The notes under the pieces were generated by a model. It was not told the origin of the DNA, made no database searches, and was given only the letters and a program-made list of their open reading frames with translations. 53,546 bases of DNA from a virus. This document shows positions 52,063 through 53,546 of this stretch, piece by piece. The stretch is taken from positions 1 through 53,546 of IMG/VR virus record IMGVR_UViG_3300032164_000019; one strand, written 5' to 3'. Within the stretch, counting starts at the first letter, position 1. Each line of letters opens with the position of its first letter. The translations under genes and the position numbers were made by a program.

Positions 52063-52787
52063 TATTTTTTATGGATTCTTCTTAACAACTTATGTAAATT
52101 ATGCGACCCATTAGCTTTCATTAATTGCTTACCAGACGGATCTAAAGCTGTAAATGATAAACCTCTTTGCGCGTGCTGGTGAATATGAATTTTATGTCCC
52201 TGTGAATGTGTGTAAACTTGTGTTCCATCTGGTAAAGTATGTTTTAGCGCATACCCATGTCCGGATAATGTCCTATGATGACCTATAGTTTTCTTACTAT
52301 TCCAAGTTTCATCTAAAATACGCGATCCGGAGATATCGCTTTTATCTTCTCCGGATCGCTCATTAAAATTTACTTCGGGTACCACAGACCCGAGAATCTG
52401 AACATTTAAAGTGTACCATCCCTTTGTAAGAACCCAATGCACATCTAAATTAAAACTCGTAGGATGCCCAAACTGTTTTAAGGGTTTCAGATCATTACCA
52501 TACGCTCCAGTAAATACAGGAGCGTCAAAATCGACACTAGCGGTAGCAAGCTTTTGTTTAATAATCCCCATTACAGTATGGGGATTCATATAAGGTCTTG
52601 TTACAACGGATGATAACCAAGCGTTTACTCTTTCCAACATTTCATTATCTTTAGTTAACTGGAAAGGAGCTTTAATATCATCGTCGGCGGCGGGGATCCC
52701 ATCCAAGGGTCCAACTTTTGCAATGATGGACCCTTGTGCTGGGTAATCCGAATCTTCAACAAATTGTTTGAATGCTTTATCAATCAT
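52062..52787 (-). CDS. Unknown His-rich C-terminal protein (241 aa)
   Basis: MIDKAFKQFVEDSDYPAQGS begins a mixed domain with LERVNAWLSSVVTRPYMNPH and LATASVDFDAPVFTGAYGND. The C-terminal 70 residues are rich in His and Gly (SHSQGHKIHIHQHAQRGLSF type), suggesting beta repeats or metal binding. It lies between the Ig-like repeat adhesin and the 133-aa gene. Probably a virion-associated protein by position; no family recognised. Confidence 0.55.
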   Translation of the reverse strand: MIDKAFKQFVEDSDYPAQGSIIAKVGPLDGIPAADDDIKAPFQLTKDNEMLERVNAWLSSVVTRPYMNPHTVMGIIKQKLATASVDFDAPVFTGAYGNDLKPLKQFGHPTSFNLDVHWVLTKGWYTLNVQILGSVVPEVNFNERSGEDKSDISGSRILDETWNSKKTIGHHRTLSGHGYALKHTLPDGTQVYTHSQGHKIHIHQHAQRGLSFTALDPSGKQLMKANGSHNLHKLLRRIHKK

Positions 52788-52797
52788 ACATAACCTC

Positions 52798-53546
52798 TTA
52801 GTTTACTGCCCATCCACTAACATCTGTTGGAGTAAACGATAACGGACTAAAGTTTACTGTTCCGGAATCTTTAATAGTATCAGCACCTGTAGGTAATATA
52901 ACAGGAGTATCAATATGGAACTGTCCGGCGGTAGCAACATCACCAACAACAACAGTATATAAGAACTTCATACTGGTAGATGTTGACACTCCGGCATTAT
53001 ATGTGGCAGTTTTTATACTACTATTAAAATTCAACTCTAATGTTGGATTTCCGACAACTACAACAGGTTTGGTTGTGGCTACACTGATGGTTAATACATC
53101 ATCAGTTACCGGTTGCGTAGCATGAGCACTTGAGGCAATTGTTACAGCACCAAATGCACCAACATCATTTACGGCCCATGCTGTAGTAGTAGGCGGAGTA
53201 AATGTTAACGGACTAAAGTTTACTGTTCCGGAATCTTTAATAGTACCTCCGGCAAGATCAACAGGACTACCAACAACGAATTGGGTAGCTGTTGCTACAT
53301 CACCAGCAACAACAGTATATAAGAACTTCATACTGGTAGATGTTGACAATCCGGCATTATATGTGGCAGTTCTTCCGGTTACGTTGAAGGTTAACGGTAA
53401 TGTTGGATTTCCGGTAACAACAACAGGTTTGGTTGTGGCTACACTGATGGTTAATACATCATCAGTTACCGGTTGCGTAGCATGAGCACTTGAGGCAATT
53501 GTTACAGCACCAAATGCACCAACATCATTTACGGCCCATGCTGTAG
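52798..53546 (-). CDS. Ig-like repeat surface/adhesin protein, 5' end outside the window
   Basis: The frame is open from the right edge to a TAA at 52798, so only the last 248 or so residues are seen; the internal Met at 53349 is not the start. Repeats of exactly 120 residues contain SVATTKPVVVVGNPTLELNF, then ATYNAGVSTSTSMKFLYTVV and TIKDSGTVNFSPLSFTP. This matches bacterial Ig-like adhesin repeats (T-L-x-L-x-F ... A-T-Y-x-x-G ... F-x-Y-T-V). It is likely a long fibre or head decoration binding the host surface. The protein ends in a partial repeat (SGWAVN). Confidence 0.75.
   Translation of the reverse strand, partial: TAWAVNDVGAFGAVTIASSAHATQPVTDDVLTISVATTKPVVVTGNPTLPLTFNVTGRTATYNAGLSTSTSMKFLYTVVAGDVATATQFVVGSPVDLAGGTIKDSGTVNFSPLTFTPPTTTAWAVNDVGAFGAVTIASSAHATQPVTDDVLTISVATTKPVVVVGNPTLELNFNSSIKTATYNAGVSTSTSMKFLYTVVVGDVATAGQFHIDTPVILPTGADTIKDSGTVNFSPLSFTPTDVSGWAVN
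52798..53546 (-). repeat. 360-bp tandem repeat (at least two units)
   Basis: The sequence around 53101-53186 recurs exactly 360 bp further on at 53461-53546, with long identical stretches and a few changes between units. Further copies probably lie to the right of the window. Confidence 0.85.

Overview
The window is a stretch of a T4-like contractile-tailed phage (myovirus). It is strongly AT-rich and densely packed, with many stop/start overlaps. T4-type baseplate genes (gp4, 5, 6, 8, 25, 26, 27, 48, 53, 54) and T4-type replication and repair genes (gp32, gp33, gp59, gp61, RNase H, PseT, RNA ligase 1) are recognisable from their sequences. Other features (class II ribonucleotide reductase, ThyX, collagen-like fibres, DUF4815 protein, Cas4-like nuclease, RuvC-like resolvase) are more typical of T4-like phages of aquatic bacteria. 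No photosynthesis genes are present. A circularly permuted two-piece tmRNA suggests a host lineage that uses this form (alphaproteobacteria or cyanobacteria); that is an inference.

Layout. Positions 1-21.5 kb (minus strand) hold a collagen-like fibre running off the left edge, small virion proteins, a giant DUF4815 protein, a free-standing GIY-YIG endonuclease, wedge genes 8-7-6-25, a second collagen-like gene, and hub/wedge/tube genes 5-27-53-48. Positions 21.5-27.8 kb (plus strand) hold gp4, an unassigned protein, gp54, gp26, a small gp51-like ORF reachable by a probable -1 frameshift, and a tape-measure-like protein carrying a lysozyme-like domain. Positions 27.8-35.7 kb (minus strand) hold the T4-like order rnh - 33 - 59 - 32. 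Gene 32 is split by a group I intron with its own endonuclease. Between rnh and 33 lies an accessory island with tRNA-Ala, tRNA-Pro, the permuted tmRNA, a GC-rich duplicated cassette, a SprT-like protease and small zinc proteins.

Positions 35.7-45.6 kb hold many small unknown or zinc-ribbon proteins, PseT polynucleotide kinase/phosphatase and RNA ligase 1 (an RNA-repair pair), a RecB/Cas4-like nuclease, an M15 peptidase (candidate endolysin), a GT4 glycosyltransferase, a secreted malectin-like protein on the plus strand, and a RuvC-like resolvase. Positions 45.8-50.2 kb form a nucleotide and replication operon: primase - dNTP pyrophosphohydrolase - thyX - class II RNR. Positions 50.3-53.5 kb hold membrane proteins, unknown conserved proteins and an Ig-like repeat adhesin running off the right edge.

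Regulation visible in the sequence: several near-perfect sigma70 promoters (TTGACA / TATAAT, 16-18 bp spacers) sit before the tmRNA, tRNA-Pro, gene 32, gene 5, pseT, primase and other genes. T4-late-type TATAAATA boxes also occur, some only 5-7 nt before start codons. Annotations rest on reading the sequence and on recall of protein families; no database search was run.
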